This document shows, piece after piece, positions 21,702 to 30,306 of a DNA stretch of 34,992 bases. The translations under genes and the position numbers were made by a program. Positions within the stretch are counted from its first letter, which is position 1. Each line of letters opens with the position of its first letter. Below the pieces are notes generated by a model. That model ran no database searches. It was not told the origin of the DNA and was given only the letters and a program-made list of their open reading frames with translations. This DNA comes from JAULZV01 sp964401885 (GTDB lineage Bacteria; Patescibacteriota; Minisyncoccia; Phycocordibacterales; JAACPR01), in assembly GCA_964401885.1 (NCBI GenBank), contig CAYOAC010000006.1:1-34992 (forward strand). The letters are read 5' to 3'.

Positions 21702-24031
21702 TTTTCTATTTCTTCTGGATCTGTTCCATTTTTTATTATAAATGCTCGATGTTGAGTAAGTAGTAAATTGTATTTGTCCACAATTGCTTGTTTTCTCTCT
21801 GGTATAACAACATTATCATCTACTAATTGTACTGCTTGTATTACCAAATCATAGCGACTTGTTTTATTTCTAATTTGCATGTCAAAAGAAGTTGTAGTTG
21901 AACCATTTTCTATATAACCATTTATTTTAAATCTATTTGTATTACCAGGATAATCAAAAAGAATTTGTTTTAAAGTCTGTGGATATCCGTGAAAGTTAAA
22001 TATTACAGGCTTATCAGTTGTGTAAAAATAGTCAAAATTCTTTTCTCTGTCATCTTTAAATAATTGAGAAAAGTCAGAAGAAGTAAGTTTCATATTATTA
22101 ACATATCTGATTTTAATATTTGGGATTTCTTTTTTTAGCAACTGAATCGCAGCAAGCATTTCTTTTGTTACATAATCTCCCATTGAAGAAAATACAATGT
22201 CTGGATTAGAATCACTGGCAAAATCCCAAATTGCGAATCCTGTTTTTAATTGAGATCGAGCCTGATCCATAGTTAACCATCTAGGTTCTACAGTCTTACC
22301 TCCAGCCAAAATATTAATACTATCTCTAGAACCAAGCATTTCCTCTATACATGCAAGAGCAGAATTACCATCTGGTGGGAAGTAGACATTAACAAAATCA
22401 CCTTGTCTTTGAAGCATATCATCTATAAATCCCGGATTTTGATGAGAAAAACCATTATGTTCTTGTCTCCAACCAGAAGACGTCAAAATATAATTGAATG
22501 AAGGAACTGAATTACGCCAAGATATTTTACGTGCAATCTTGATGAATTTGGCATATTGATCAGCCATACTTGCAACGATCTGAATGAAAGCCTCATAAGA
22601 AGCAAAGATACCATGTCTTCCAGTGAGAACATAACCCTGCAACAAACCTTGAAGTGAGTGTTCTGATAACATTTCTATTACGCGACCATGCGGTCCCATA
22701 TCTTGATCAAAATCTTTTTGAGGCCAAACAAAAGCTCTTTTGGTTATTTCAAATACTTTATCTAATTTATTTGAGTATGTTTCATCAGGAGAAAAAAATC
22801 TAAAATTATCTTTGTTCAATTTAAAAACATCATACAAGTAATCTCCAATTCTACGCATAGAGCTTGAACCAATCACACCAGGCTCTTCTACGGATTCACC
22901 ATGTCTATGGATGTCAGGAAGAATGAGCTTTTGAGAATCAATTGCATGAGCATGCTTATTCATACCAATGGAATATTCTTGAGGTGGAATAATACTTTTT
23001 ATGTCGTCGTGAAATCCCTTATATGGGTCAAAGAGTTCATTAAACTTATATGATCTCATCCATTGTTCAAGTGATTTTAATTGAGCAGTATCAGTTTTTA
23101 CTTCTCCAAGAATAACTTGATGAGATGCAAAATTACCTTCTAACTTTTTACCATTAAATTCTTTTACTCCTGTCCAACCTTTTGGTGTTCTAAGAACAAT
23201 CATTGGCATATGAGGAGAAACTATTTCTTCTTTTGAATTTTTGATCCTAGCGATATGTTCAAAAGCAGTAGATAATGTTTGATACATTTTATGGAATATA
23301 GCGTCAGGATTTTCTTCATCATATTCAACAAAAAATACTTCGTATCCATAACCCTTAAAAAGATGCTCCAGTTCTTCGTCTGACATTCGACCAAAAATCG
23401 TAGGTCCAGAAATTTTATATCCATTAAGATGAAGAATCGGAAGAACAGTACCGTTTGTCTGTGGATGAATAAATTTATTTAAATGCCAAGCAGTTGCTGT
23501 AGGTCCCGTTTCGGCCTCTCCGTCACCAATAAGACAAACTGTTGTAAGGTTGGGATTGTCTAGAACAGATCCATATGAAGTAGATAAGGCATATCCCAAC
23601 TCACCACCTTCAAGAATAATCCCGGGGGTTTCAGGTGAACTATGACTAGGAAAGCCATAAGGCCAACTGAAATTCTTTGAGATATACTCAATTCCTTCTT
23701 GAGTATGAGCAGCTTTTGGATAAAAATTTAAAAGAGTTTTTTCTAAAAATAGATTAGCTTGAATAGCTGGAAATCCGTGACCGATACCTACAACATACAT
23801 CAAATCTCTTGGATTTTCAGTTTGTAAATAATTTAACATGGTATATACAAAAGAAATCCCAGGACATGTACCCCAATGACCCAAAAGTCTAGACTTAATA
23901 TCTTCTGGTTTTAGTTCCCTTTGAAGTAAATAATTATCTTGTAGATATATCTGTGATGTTGTCAAATAATTTGCAGCTCTAAAATATTTTTTTATTTTTT
24001 CTAATTGTTCTGGATTCAATTCTTTATTCAT
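21683..24031 (-). CDS. xfp: Xylulose-5-phosphate/fructose-6-phosphate phosphoketolase
   Basis: A thiamine-diphosphate enzyme that splits xylulose-5-P (or fructose-6-P) with phosphate into acetyl-phosphate and a sugar phosphate. It has the family length (782 residues) and blocks: RLLGHWGTCPGISFVY, VVGIGHGFPA, FSWPYGFPSHSSPETPG, GELGYALSTSYGSV, IGDGEAETGP (ThDP-binding GDG), LNGYKISGPT, MRRIGDYLYDVFKLN and GRHGIFASYEAF. It is co-translated with ackA, giving ATP from pentose or hexose phosphates without full glycolysis. I place the start at ATG 24031 rather than 24040 because a TACAAT -10 box overlaps the first ATG. A second promoter lies upstream at 24175-24202. Confidence 0.96.
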   Translation of the reverse strand: MNKELNPEQLEKIKKYFRAANYLTTSQIYLQDNYLLQRELKPEDIKSRLLGHWGTCPGISFVYTMLNYLQTENPRDLMYVVGIGHGFPAIQANLFLEKTLLNFYPKAAHTQEGIEYISKNFSWPYGFPSHSSPETPGIILEGGELGYALSTSYGSVLDNPNLTTVCLIGDGEAETGPTATAWHLNKFIHPQTNGTVLPILHLNGYKISGPTIFGRMSDEELEHLFKGYGYEVFFVEYDEENPDAIFHKMYQTLSTAFEHIARIKNSKEEIVSPHMPMIVLRTPKGWTGVKEFNGKKLEGNFASHQVILGEVKTDTAQLKSLEQWMRSYKFNELFDPYKGFHDDIKSIIPPQEYSIGMNKHAHAIDSQKLILPDIHRHGESVEEPGVIGSSSMRRIGDYLYDVFKLNKDNFRFFSPDETYSNKLDKVFEITKRAFVWPQKDFDQDMGPHGRVIEMLSEHSLQGLLQGYVLTGRHGIFASYEAFIQIVASMADQYAKFIKIARKISWRNSVPSFNYILTSSGWRQEHNGFSHQNPGFIDDMLQRQGDFVNVYFPPDGNSALACIEEMLGSRDSINILAGGKTVEPRWLTMDQARSQLKTGFAIWDFASDSNPDIVFSSMGDYVTKEMLAAIQLLKKEIPNIKIRYVNNMKLTSSDFSQLFKDDREKNFDYFYTTDKPVIFNFHGYPQTLKQILFDYPGNTNRFKINGYIENGSTTTSFDMQIRNKTSRYDLVIQAVQLVDDNVVIPERKQAIVDKYNLLLTQHRAFIIKNGTDPEEIEKWVWKN

Positions 24032-24038
24032 ATAAAAC

Positions 24039-24044
24039 ATTGTA
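24039..24044 (-). promoter_or_regulatory. -10 element near xfp, leaderless type
   Basis: TACAAT ends 7 nt before ATG 24031, and its last bases run into the alternative ATG at 24040. Confidence 0.4.
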
Positions 24045-24174
24045 CTACATTTAAAGAAGTATCTTAAATATATGTGTGGATTTAATTTGTATTAATAATT
24101 TTTTGAATCCAGAACTGCGATTAGTTCTTCTAATTCTTATTTTTCTTTTTTGAAAATCTATTATCATACTTACT

Positions 24175-24202
24175 ATTCTATTTTTTATGTCAAATTTGTC
24201 AA
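24175..24202 (-). promoter_or_regulatory. Upstream promoter of xfp-ackA
   Basis: TTGACA (24197-24202), 16 bp, TAGAAT (24175-24180). It would give a leader of about 135 nt with a small GAACT/AGTTC hairpin; I see no known riboswitch in it. Confidence 0.5.
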
Positions 24203-24221
24203 GTTTTAATTAACTGTGGAA

Positions 24222-24259
24222 AACTTTTTGACAAAAAGTTAGTTTTTGTATAAGATAAT
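24222..24259 (+). promoter_or_regulatory. Promoter of the lexA-like gene with a dyad over its -35
   Basis: TTGACA (24228-24233) is followed by TATAAG (24249-24254, 15 bp) or TAAGAT (17 bp). A perfect dyad AACTTTTT-GAC-AAAAAGTT (24222-24240) covers the -35 and could be an operator for the repressor. A related inverted copy lies at 24196-24207. Confidence 0.5.
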
Positions 24260-24285
24260 CCTATTAACAACTTAAAAATATATTT

Positions 24286-24921
24286 ATGCATCCTATTCAA
24301 GAAAAACTTTTAAAACTTATTGACCAGAAAAACTTATCCAAGATGACCCTTAGAAATATAGGTGAAATGATAAAAGAACCTCTACCCCAAAAAATAAAAC
24401 ACCACCTGGAACAATTAGAAAAAAAGGGTTTCATAAAATATGACAGAAAGAATAAAAATATATCAAAAGCACAGATTCATTCCAAAATTCTATCCCCTTT
24501 TATCTCTATTCCTGTGATAGGAACTGCCAACTGTGGTCCTGCAACTATTTTTGCGAATGAAAACATAGAGGGTTATCTAAAAATATCTAAAAATATTCTT
24601 AGCAAATGTAAAAATATATTTGCAATAAAAGCACAAGGTCTATCTATGAATAAAAGTAATATCAATGGAATGTGTATTGAAGATGGAGATTATCTAATTA
24701 TCGATTCAGATTATAGAACACCCCGAAATGGTGATGTAGTACTCTCAGTAATTGATGATATGGCCAATATTAAAAAATATATTATTGACGAAGAGAACAA
24801 TCAAATAGTTTTAGTATCCCAATCTACAAAAGATATTCCACCAATCTACATACACGAGGACGATAGTTTTATGGTTAATGGAAAAGTTATACAGGTTATC
24901 AAAAAGCCCAAAATGGTATAA
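24286..24921 (+). CDS. lexA: LexA-like repressor, S24 self-cleaving family
   Basis: 211 residues: an N-terminal winged helix-turn-helix (about 1-60) and a C-terminal S24 peptidase domain (about 72-210). The probable cleavage site is C83-G84 (GTANCGPA), where E. coli LexA has Ala-Gly and UmuD has Cys-Gly. The catalytic Ser is S120 in GLSMNKS and the general-base Lys is K163 or K164 in NIKKYI. Such proteins repress DNA-repair genes and cut themselves when RecA is activated. The DNA-binding domain differs from E. coli LexA, so its operator will too. It stops 11 nt before mscL and is divergent from xfp. Confidence 0.85.
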   Translation: MHPIQEKLLKLIDQKNLSKMTLRNIGEMIKEPLPQKIKHHLEQLEKKGFIKYDRKNKNISKAQIHSKILSPFISIPVIGTANCGPATIFANENIEGYLKISKNILSKCKNIFAIKAQGLSMNKSNINGMCIEDGDYLIIDSDYRTPRNGDVVLSVIDDMANIKKYIIDEENNQIVLVSQSTKDIPPIYIHEDDSFMVNGKVIQVIKKPKMV

Positions 24922-24922
24922 T
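24914..24922 (+). promoter_or_regulatory. Extended -10 of mscL inside the lexA end
   Basis: TGG-TATAAT (24914-24922) covers the lexA-like stop codon (24919-24921) and ends 10 nt before the mscL ATG, predicting a leader of about 3-4 nt. Confidence 0.55.
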
Positions 24923-24932
24923 ATTGTAAATT

Positions 24933-25328
24933 ATGAAAATAATACAAGAATTTAAAAAGTTTGCCGTAAAAGGTAATGCTATAGACCTAGCGGTCGGAGT
25001 TGTTATCGGTGCAGCTTTCGGAAAAATAGTTACATCATTAGTAGAAGACATAATAAATCCATTAATAGGCCTTGTATCGGGCAACATTGATTTTAGTAAT
25101 AAAGTATTAAAACTAAGTATTCCTGTCGGAGATGCCACACCCTTAGTTTTAAGATATGGAGCATTTATAACAACAATTATAAATTTTATAATAATTGCTT
25201 TTGTAATATTTTTGATTATAAAACAAATGAACAGATTCAAAGATACAGAACAAAAATCTGAGACTCCAAAGATATCAGATGAAGTAAAAATATTAACAGA
25301 AATAAAAGATTTACTTTCTCAAAAATAA
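24933..25328 (+). CDS. mscL: Large-conductance mechanosensitive channel
   Basis: A channel that opens under membrane tension to release solutes in osmotic downshock. The 131 residues are of normal length: the amphipathic start FKKFAVKGNAIDLAVGVVIGAAFGKIV with the MscL signature (TM1, about 14-45), a periplasmic loop (about 46-68) and TM2 (about 72-97, GAFITTIINFIIIAFVIFLII). It ends with the charged bundle helix (DEVKILTEIKDLLSQK). Its last 18 bases overlap the end of the P-ATPase gene on the other strand. Confidence 0.95.
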   Translation: MKIIQEFKKFAVKGNAIDLAVGVVIGAAFGKIVTSLVEDIINPLIGLVSGNIDFSNKVLKLSIPVGDATPLVLRYGAFITTIINFIIIAFVIFLIIKQMNRFKDTEQKSETPKISDEVKILTEIKDLLSQK

Positions 25329-27926
25329 TTTTGTTTTTTGAGCAACCTTTCTGATTTCTTCCAACCATAAGATACTTGAAGAAATAATCACAATATACAC
25401 CCAATCATTCAAATTGATTGGGTGTATTTGTAATATATTTCTTAAAAATTCAGTATTAAAAGCAACAATAGTTAAGACAAAAGAAACTAACATTCCCACA
25501 AAAAGAATCCAATTAAATTGAGAACGATACAAGAACACTGATTCTTCTCCTGATCTTATGTTTAAGACATTAAACCACTGCATAATTATAATGGACAAAA
25601 GGGTTATGCTTTGAGCATATACAAGATCATTCGTATAAGTATTCATAAATATTATCAAAGAAATTAAAGTCATAATTAAACCAAGATAAATAATCTTATA
25701 CCAATCTTTTTTATGAAATATTTTATTAATATTTTTATCATCTTTAGAATTTCTTTCCACAGCAAAACCTATAACCAAAAAAGTGTCCGTTACCAAGTTT
25801 AACCATAAAATTCCTATGGCCGATACCGGTAAAGGTAGAATTAGCAATACAGCAAAGACAACAACGAACATTTCAGCAAAGTTTGTAGACAATAAAAATA
25901 AAATTGTTTTTTTAATATTAGAAAAAATGTTCTTTCCTTCATCCACACCATAAACAATAGATCCAAACTTATTATCTAACAAGATAATATCAGAAACTTC
26001 TTTAGCAAAATCACTACTAATTGTCCCCATTGAAATACCTATATCAGCTCTTACTAATGCAAGAGCATCATTTACACCATCTCCTGTCATTGCTACTTTT
26101 TTTCCTAATTGTTTTAACAATTCTAATATTTTTAATTTTTGTTGAGGTGTAACTCTAGCAAAAATTTTCTTTTGCAATATTATATTTTTAATTTGTTTGT
26201 CAGTAAGATTACTTATATCATCTCCAGTTAAAACAGAACTTGCATCACAATTTATACCTATTTTTTGAGCAACTTTTAAAGCAATATCTTTATGGTCTCC
26301 AGTAATCATAATAATGTCTATACCCCTCTTATAAACTTCCTGAATAGACTGAGAAACATCAGATCTTATAGAGTCGCTAATAGCAAAAATTCCTAAACAA
26401 ATTATTTTTTTATCTTGTTCAACGCAAGAAGCTAATATTCTATAACCTTGTGAAGAATACTCCTTAATCTTTTTATAAAACAAATTTCTATAATTTTCAT
26501 TTATTTTTTTATGTGAACCATCAACAAGAACATGGCCACACATTTTATAAATAATTTCTGGTGCACCAGTATAAAATACTATTTTTTTTGAGCCATGTTT
26601 ATAAATTGCAGAATGGTACATTTTTTGATTTGTAAAAGGAATATTTTCTTCAAAAATATACTCATCTTTTAAAATCTCCTTGGTTATATTATTTTTTTCA
26701 CCCAAAACAAGTAAGGATACCTCTGTAGGATCACCAGTTTCCAACATCCAATCTTTTTTAACTTGATCATAATAGTAGGAACCATCAGACGAAAGAACAG
26801 CTGTTTTAATAAGAGTATTCAAATCTGAAAAATCAGATATATCAATGTTTTTTTCTTTAAAAATACTTTGCCCTTTTGGTTCATAACCGTTGCCAGAAAC
26901 ATAAATTTCTTGCTCATTGAAAGTAAAGACTTTTTCAACTTTCATCTGATTGTGAGTAATTGTTCCTGTTTTATCTAAAGCCAATATACCTATCTTACCC
27001 AGTACATCTAAGGATTGCATTTTTCTGACTAAAACATTTTTATCACTCATCCTTTTGAATCCATATGCTAATATAAGAGTTATCATAACTGGCAGACTCT
27101 CTGGAATAGCAGAAACTAGTAAGGCAACAGCAACCTTTAATATTTCGATCCAAGAATTATTTTGGGTTACACCTATAACAAAAATAAGTAAAACAAAAAA
27201 CAATACGATTAAAAATATTCCAAAGGATAAATTTTTAATATCCTTATATAGAGGTAATTGTGTATCTATTGTCTCAATTTTTTGAGCAATTAATCCAATT
27301 TGAGTTTTATTTCCAACCTCAGTTATTAAAATCTGTGCAGTACCTGTAGTTACAAAAGTTCCAGAAAAAACAGAATTGGGACTATCTATTATTGATCTTG
27401 ACTCATAATCATCAGTAGATGTTTTTGAAACAGACTCTGATTCCCCTGTTAAGATAGATTCATTTACATTAAAATTTTCTTCAAATATGACAATCCCGTC
27501 TGCAGGTATCCTTTCTCCAGATTGCAATAAAACAATATCTCCCACAGCAACTTTTGAACTTTCAATTTTTATTTTTTTGCCATTTCTTATTACAATCGAG
27601 AAAAAAGGTGTTATCTCAGTTAAACTTTCAAAAATAGAATCTGATCGATACATTTGTATTGACTCAATTGTAGAATTTAAAATAATAACAACTAAAATAA
27701 TATAAAAATCTATCAAATCACCCAAAAAAAATAAAATGCCAGCAGCACAAAATAAAACAATGGAGAAAAAACCTCCTAACTGAAATAATAAAATACCAAT
27801 AAAACTTTTTCTTTTTTTAGAAACAATTTTGTTAGTACCAAATTTTTTCTGATTTTCAATTACCTGATTTTCAGACAATCCATTTAGTGATGTTTTGAAT
27901 AGCTCAAAATATTTTTGTAGTTTCAT
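25311..27926 (-). CDS. P-type cation ATPase, probably Ca2+ (SERCA-like)
   Basis: 871 residues, full length for P2A/P2B ATPases. Seen are the TGES actuator loop (160-163), the phosphorylated Asp D318 in DKTGT, MITGDHKDIALKVAQKIG, and the hinge TGDGVNDALALVRADIGISMG. The transport-site residues match SERCA: the M4 glutamate in IPESLP, N and E in M5 (LSTNFAEMF), and N-L-V-T-D in M6, the set that forms Ca2+ site II. So Ca2+ export is likely. It begins 3 nt after the upstream hypothetical gene, and its end overlaps mscL. A perfect 13-bp inverted repeat (25395-25427) lies within its C-terminal codons. Confidence 0.94.
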   Translation of the reverse strand: MKLQKYFELFKTSLNGLSENQVIENQKKFGTNKIVSKKRKSFIGILLFQLGGFFSIVLFCAAGILFFLGDLIDFYIILVVIILNSTIESIQMYRSDSIFESLTEITPFFSIVIRNGKKIKIESSKVAVGDIVLLQSGERIPADGIVIFEENFNVNESILTGESESVSKTSTDDYESRSIIDSPNSVFSGTFVTTGTAQILITEVGNKTQIGLIAQKIETIDTQLPLYKDIKNLSFGIFLIVLFFVLLIFVIGVTQNNSWIEILKVAVALLVSAIPESLPVMITLILAYGFKRMSDKNVLVRKMQSLDVLGKIGILALDKTGTITHNQMKVEKVFTFNEQEIYVSGNGYEPKGQSIFKEKNIDISDFSDLNTLIKTAVLSSDGSYYYDQVKKDWMLETGDPTEVSLLVLGEKNNITKEILKDEYIFEENIPFTNQKMYHSAIYKHGSKKIVFYTGAPEIIYKMCGHVLVDGSHKKINENYRNLFYKKIKEYSSQGYRILASCVEQDKKIICLGIFAISDSIRSDVSQSIQEVYKRGIDIIMITGDHKDIALKVAQKIGINCDASSVLTGDDISNLTDKQIKNIILQKKIFARVTPQQKLKILELLKQLGKKVAMTGDGVNDALALVRADIGISMGTISSDFAKEVSDIILLDNKFGSIVYGVDEGKNIFSNIKKTILFLLSTNFAEMFVVVFAVLLILPLPVSAIGILWLNLVTDTFLVIGFAVERNSKDDKNINKIFHKKDWYKIIYLGLIMTLISLIIFMNTYTNDLVYAQSITLLSIIIMQWFNVLNIRSGEESVFLYRSQFNWILFVGMLVSFVLTIVAFNTEFLRNILQIHPINLNDWVYIVIISSSILWLEEIRKVAQKTKLFLRK
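25395..25427. terminator. 13-bp inverted repeat inside the P-ATPase gene, 3' of mscL
   Basis: ATACACCCAATCA/TGATTGGGTGTAT with a 7-nt loop, 67 nt after the mscL stop on the plus strand. It is followed by T-rich but not pure-T sequence. It may stop mscL transcription; in the other direction it codes HPINLNDWVY. Confidence 0.4.
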
Positions 27927-27929
27927 TTT

Positions 27930-28601
27930 CTAAAATGAGTTTTTATTAATAATTTCATATCCAAATCGTAAAAATTGATCAGAAACTTCACCCTTATAAA
28001 CAGGAAACTCACCAGAATATGGATCACATATAACATCTTTAATTAAAACACTTCTTGAAGATAGGCACATAACCTCTTTATTGGTAACGGATGATTGAAT
28101 CCAAATAAATCCTTGTTTTTGCCAATTATCAGGTTTTTTATCAGGAATCAACATAACAGCCCAAACCTGATTATCTGTGGTTAGATATTCTGTTTTAGAA
28201 AAATTTTGACCATTACTACTCGTATATTCACTTTTTTTTGTTTTACCATAAAAAAATTGATTATCTATACCTTCAGGATAAATAGATATATGATTTTGAT
28301 TAGAAAAATAAGTTAAAAAGTCTTTAGGTTTAAATTCTGAAATATTTATACCTACACCAGTATTTTCTTTTTGTTCACCTATATACATGTAATCTGGATA
28401 CTGAATTTTTTGTTTTACTACTTTTGAATAAAAATCTTTCCATTTTATTTCATAAACATTATTAGGGATTATTCTAGGACCTTCTGTTGAATCTGTTTTT
28501 AAAAACAAAAACAAAAATCCGACTATAATACAGATAGTTGATAACATAGCAACCAGAAAAATAAAAATGTTTTCTTTCTTTATCAAAAAATCTTTTATCA
28601 T
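27930..28601 (-). CDS. Membrane-anchored hypothetical protein
   Basis: 223 residues: one N-terminal membrane segment (about 13-34, IFIFLVAMLSTICIIVGFLFLFL) followed by an extracytoplasmic domain of strands and turns with aromatic residues (WKDFYSK, YPDYMYIGEQKE, NHISIYPEG, VWAVMLIPDKKPDNWQ) and two late cysteines (EVMCLSS, DVICDP) that could pair. No family was recognised. TGA-TATAAT ends 6 nt before ATG 28601, overlapping the stop of the isomerase gene, so it can be made from its own leaderless message together with the P-ATPase gene, which starts 3 nt after it. Confidence 0.72.
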   Translation of the reverse strand: MIKDFLIKKENIFIFLVAMLSTICIIVGFLFLFLKTDSTEGPRIIPNNVYEIKWKDFYSKVVKQKIQYPDYMYIGEQKENTGVGINISEFKPKDFLTYFSNQNHISIYPEGIDNQFFYGKTKKSEYTSSNGQNFSKTEYLTTDNQVWAVMLIPDKKPDNWQKQGFIWIQSSVTNKEVMCLSSRSVLIKDVICDPYSGEFPVYKGEVSDQFLRFGYEIINKNSF

Positions 28602-28607
28602 ATTAAT

Positions 28608-28616
28608 ATTATATCA
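28608..28616 (-). promoter_or_regulatory. Extended -10 after the isomerase stop, leaderless type
   Basis: TGA-TATAAT, 6 nt before ATG 28601; it touches the stop codon of the Pgi/Pmi gene. Confidence 0.5.
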
Positions 28617-29573
28617 AACTAATTTTTTTTTGAATTCTTCAATCAACATAACTTCAGCTCCCGGTATATTCTTTTTATCGGCCAACATGGCAGTTAAAAA
28701 GTCTCCTAAAACAATCAGATTAAATACTTTCTCATAAATATCTAAATGTGAGATATCCAAAGATTCATATTGAATATTTTTATCTTTTAAAATTTGTTCA
28801 AAAACATCAAATCTTTTTTTGATTCTAGGATTATCTTCATTGTCTCTCAACAAAAATGGCATAAAATATTGATTTCCTTGAATATATTCATATGCCTCCA
28901 ATTCATTATGATTTGATTCAGGAAATACATTATAAAAAGCCATTTGTTTTGCGGTTTCATTGAATTTTATTTTCCAATTATAAGCAAGATTAAGATTCAA
29001 ATTTGAAGCATAAAATATAGGGATTTTATTTTCGAAATTTGTTAGTAAAAATTCAGCTTGTTTATAAATTTTATCTATATCAAGAGAGATATTTTGTAAT
29101 TTATAAAAAATATTTTTATCCTTGAAAACTGAAGCGACAGCAATAGAGGTTATGCCCAAAGCTGTTCTTGGAAGAAAATTTGTTTGAGGCAATAAAATAT
29201 ATGGATCATTATTTTTTTGAGCAAGATCAATCAACTCACCACCCAATGATATACATAAAACAGGTAAATCATAAAGTTGTTTTGTTTTTTTATAAAAAGA
29301 AATTACCTCTTCAGTATTTCCTGAATAAGAGCTAGCAATTAATAATGATGACTCCAAAAAAGATTTAGAAAAAGGTGGAATATCATAATCTCGATGAACA
29401 TATATATCAATACCTGGTTCAATAGTTTTTAAAATTCCCGCTGCCAAATGAGACCCTCCCATTCCACATAAAACAACTTGTTTAAAATTTTTCTTTACTA
29501 AATGTTCGTTTATAATCTCTGGAATAAATTTAAACTGATCATTATATGTCTTGATGATTTCTTGCATATTCAT
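28614..29573 (-). CDS. Bifunctional phosphoglucose/phosphomannose isomerase
   Basis: Interconverts glucose-6-P or mannose-6-P and fructose-6-P. Its 319 residues have two SIS half-domains: VVLCGMGGSHLAAGILK and IASSYSGNTEEVISFYKKTK (phosphate loops), then PILLPQ-like YILLPQTNFLPRTA, the catalytic block FPESNHNELEAYEY and a C-terminal helix with DFLTAMLADKKNIPGAEVMLIEEFKK. This is the small Pgi/Pmi type found in archaea and candidate phyla, rather than the large Pgi. It supplies fructose-6-P to phosphoketolase and the cell-wall sugar branch. TGA-TATACT ends 6 nt before ATG 29573. Confidence 0.92.
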   Translation of the reverse strand: MNMQEIIKTYNDQFKFIPEIINEHLVKKNFKQVVLCGMGGSHLAAGILKTIEPGIDIYVHRDYDIPPFSKSFLESSLLIASSYSGNTEEVISFYKKTKQLYDLPVLCISLGGELIDLAQKNNDPYILLPQTNFLPRTALGITSIAVASVFKDKNIFYKLQNISLDIDKIYKQAEFLLTNFENKIPIFYASNLNLNLAYNWKIKFNETAKQMAFYNVFPESNHNELEAYEYIQGNQYFMPFLLRDNEDNPRIKKRFDVFEQILKDKNIQYESLDISHLDIYEKVFNLIVLGDFLTAMLADKKNIPGAEVMLIEEFKKKLV

Positions 29574-29579
29574 AACTAT

Positions 29580-29588
29580 AGTATATCA
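29580..29588 (-). promoter_or_regulatory. Extended -10 of the isomerase gene, leaderless type
   Basis: TGA-TATACT with 6 nt to the ATG at 29573. Confidence 0.5.
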
Positions 29589-29626
29589 AATTATTTGAAC
29601 ACTATAATAGATAAAATCTCATATAA

Positions 29627-30271
29627 TTATTGCCTATTTATGCTTTCTATTGAGCTATGTAATGCTTTTATTTTATTTTCTAAAACATTAGTTTCTTGAG
29701 TAAAACTTTTTAATGTTTTTTCTACTTGTTCAATTTCTGCCTGATTATTTTTAAAAGCTTTTTCTGCTCCTTGTGATTCATGCTCCTCTCTTTTTTTCAT
29801 AAACAATAAACGCGAGACCGATTGTACTAAGGTTTTTTTATCAGATTCTTTCTTAATATCTGCCCCTCTTTTTTCTCTCTCTAAATTATCTAAAATTCTT
29901 TGATGTTCTATTATTGTAGCTTTCTCTTGTGCAATTTTGTCAGCTATATCAGCAATAGCCTTGTTTACATCCGAATCCAATTTATGAACTCTGTCTTCAG
30001 TTTCCTTAATTTGATTTTCATGATTTAAGAGTTCTCTCTTTTCACGTAACTGAGCATCTTGTTTCAAAACTGCTTCTCTTTTTAATCTACCGAAAAGACT
30101 TTTCAATCTTTCAACTTCTTGATTTTTATAAAACAATTGAGTTTCTAATTGTTTTAAATCACGTTCCCTTTGCTGACGAAGCATAGTTGCCTTCCTCATT
30201 TCTTGTTCTCTTCGATGATTTTCCAGAGAATTTTTTGCATCATTATCCAAAAATTGATCTCGATTATACAT
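29627..30271 (-). CDS. Coiled-coil protein, unknown
   Basis: The 214 residues are almost wholly predicted coiled coil: heptad-like Glu/Lys/Gln/Arg sequence from about 15 to 120 and from 135 to 210. A short break falls near 130-160 (LVQSVSRLLFMKKREEHE). No signal peptide, membrane segment or enzymatic motif is present. The N-terminus MYNRDQFLDNDAKNSLENHRR is charged. Such proteins may act as scaffolds or in division; its place between the isomerase and Mur genes gives only a weak hint of a cell-envelope role. TGA-TATACT ends 10 nt before ATG 30271. Confidence 0.75.
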   Translation of the reverse strand: MYNRDQFLDNDAKNSLENHRREQEMRKATMLRQQRERDLKQLETQLFYKNQEVERLKSLFGRLKREAVLKQDAQLREKRELLNHENQIKETEDRVHKLDSDVNKAIADIADKIAQEKATIIEHQRILDNLEREKRGADIKKESDKKTLVQSVSRLLFMKKREEHESQGAEKAFKNNQAEIEQVEKTLKSFTQETNVLENKIKALHSSIESINRQ

Positions 30272-30281
30272 AATTAAGTTT

Positions 30282-30290
30282 AGTATATCA
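30282..30290 (-). promoter_or_regulatory. Extended -10 of the coiled-coil gene
   Basis: TGA-TATACT (30282-30290) with 10 nt to the ATG at 30271, the same extended -10 as the isomerase gene. Confidence 0.45.
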
Positions 30291-30306
30291 TAATTTAAAA
30301 ATGAGA

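Noticed and set aside
24041..24170. Riboswitch in the long xfp leader
   Set aside because: Only a 5-bp hairpin and AT-rich sequence are visible; no known riboswitch core was recognised.
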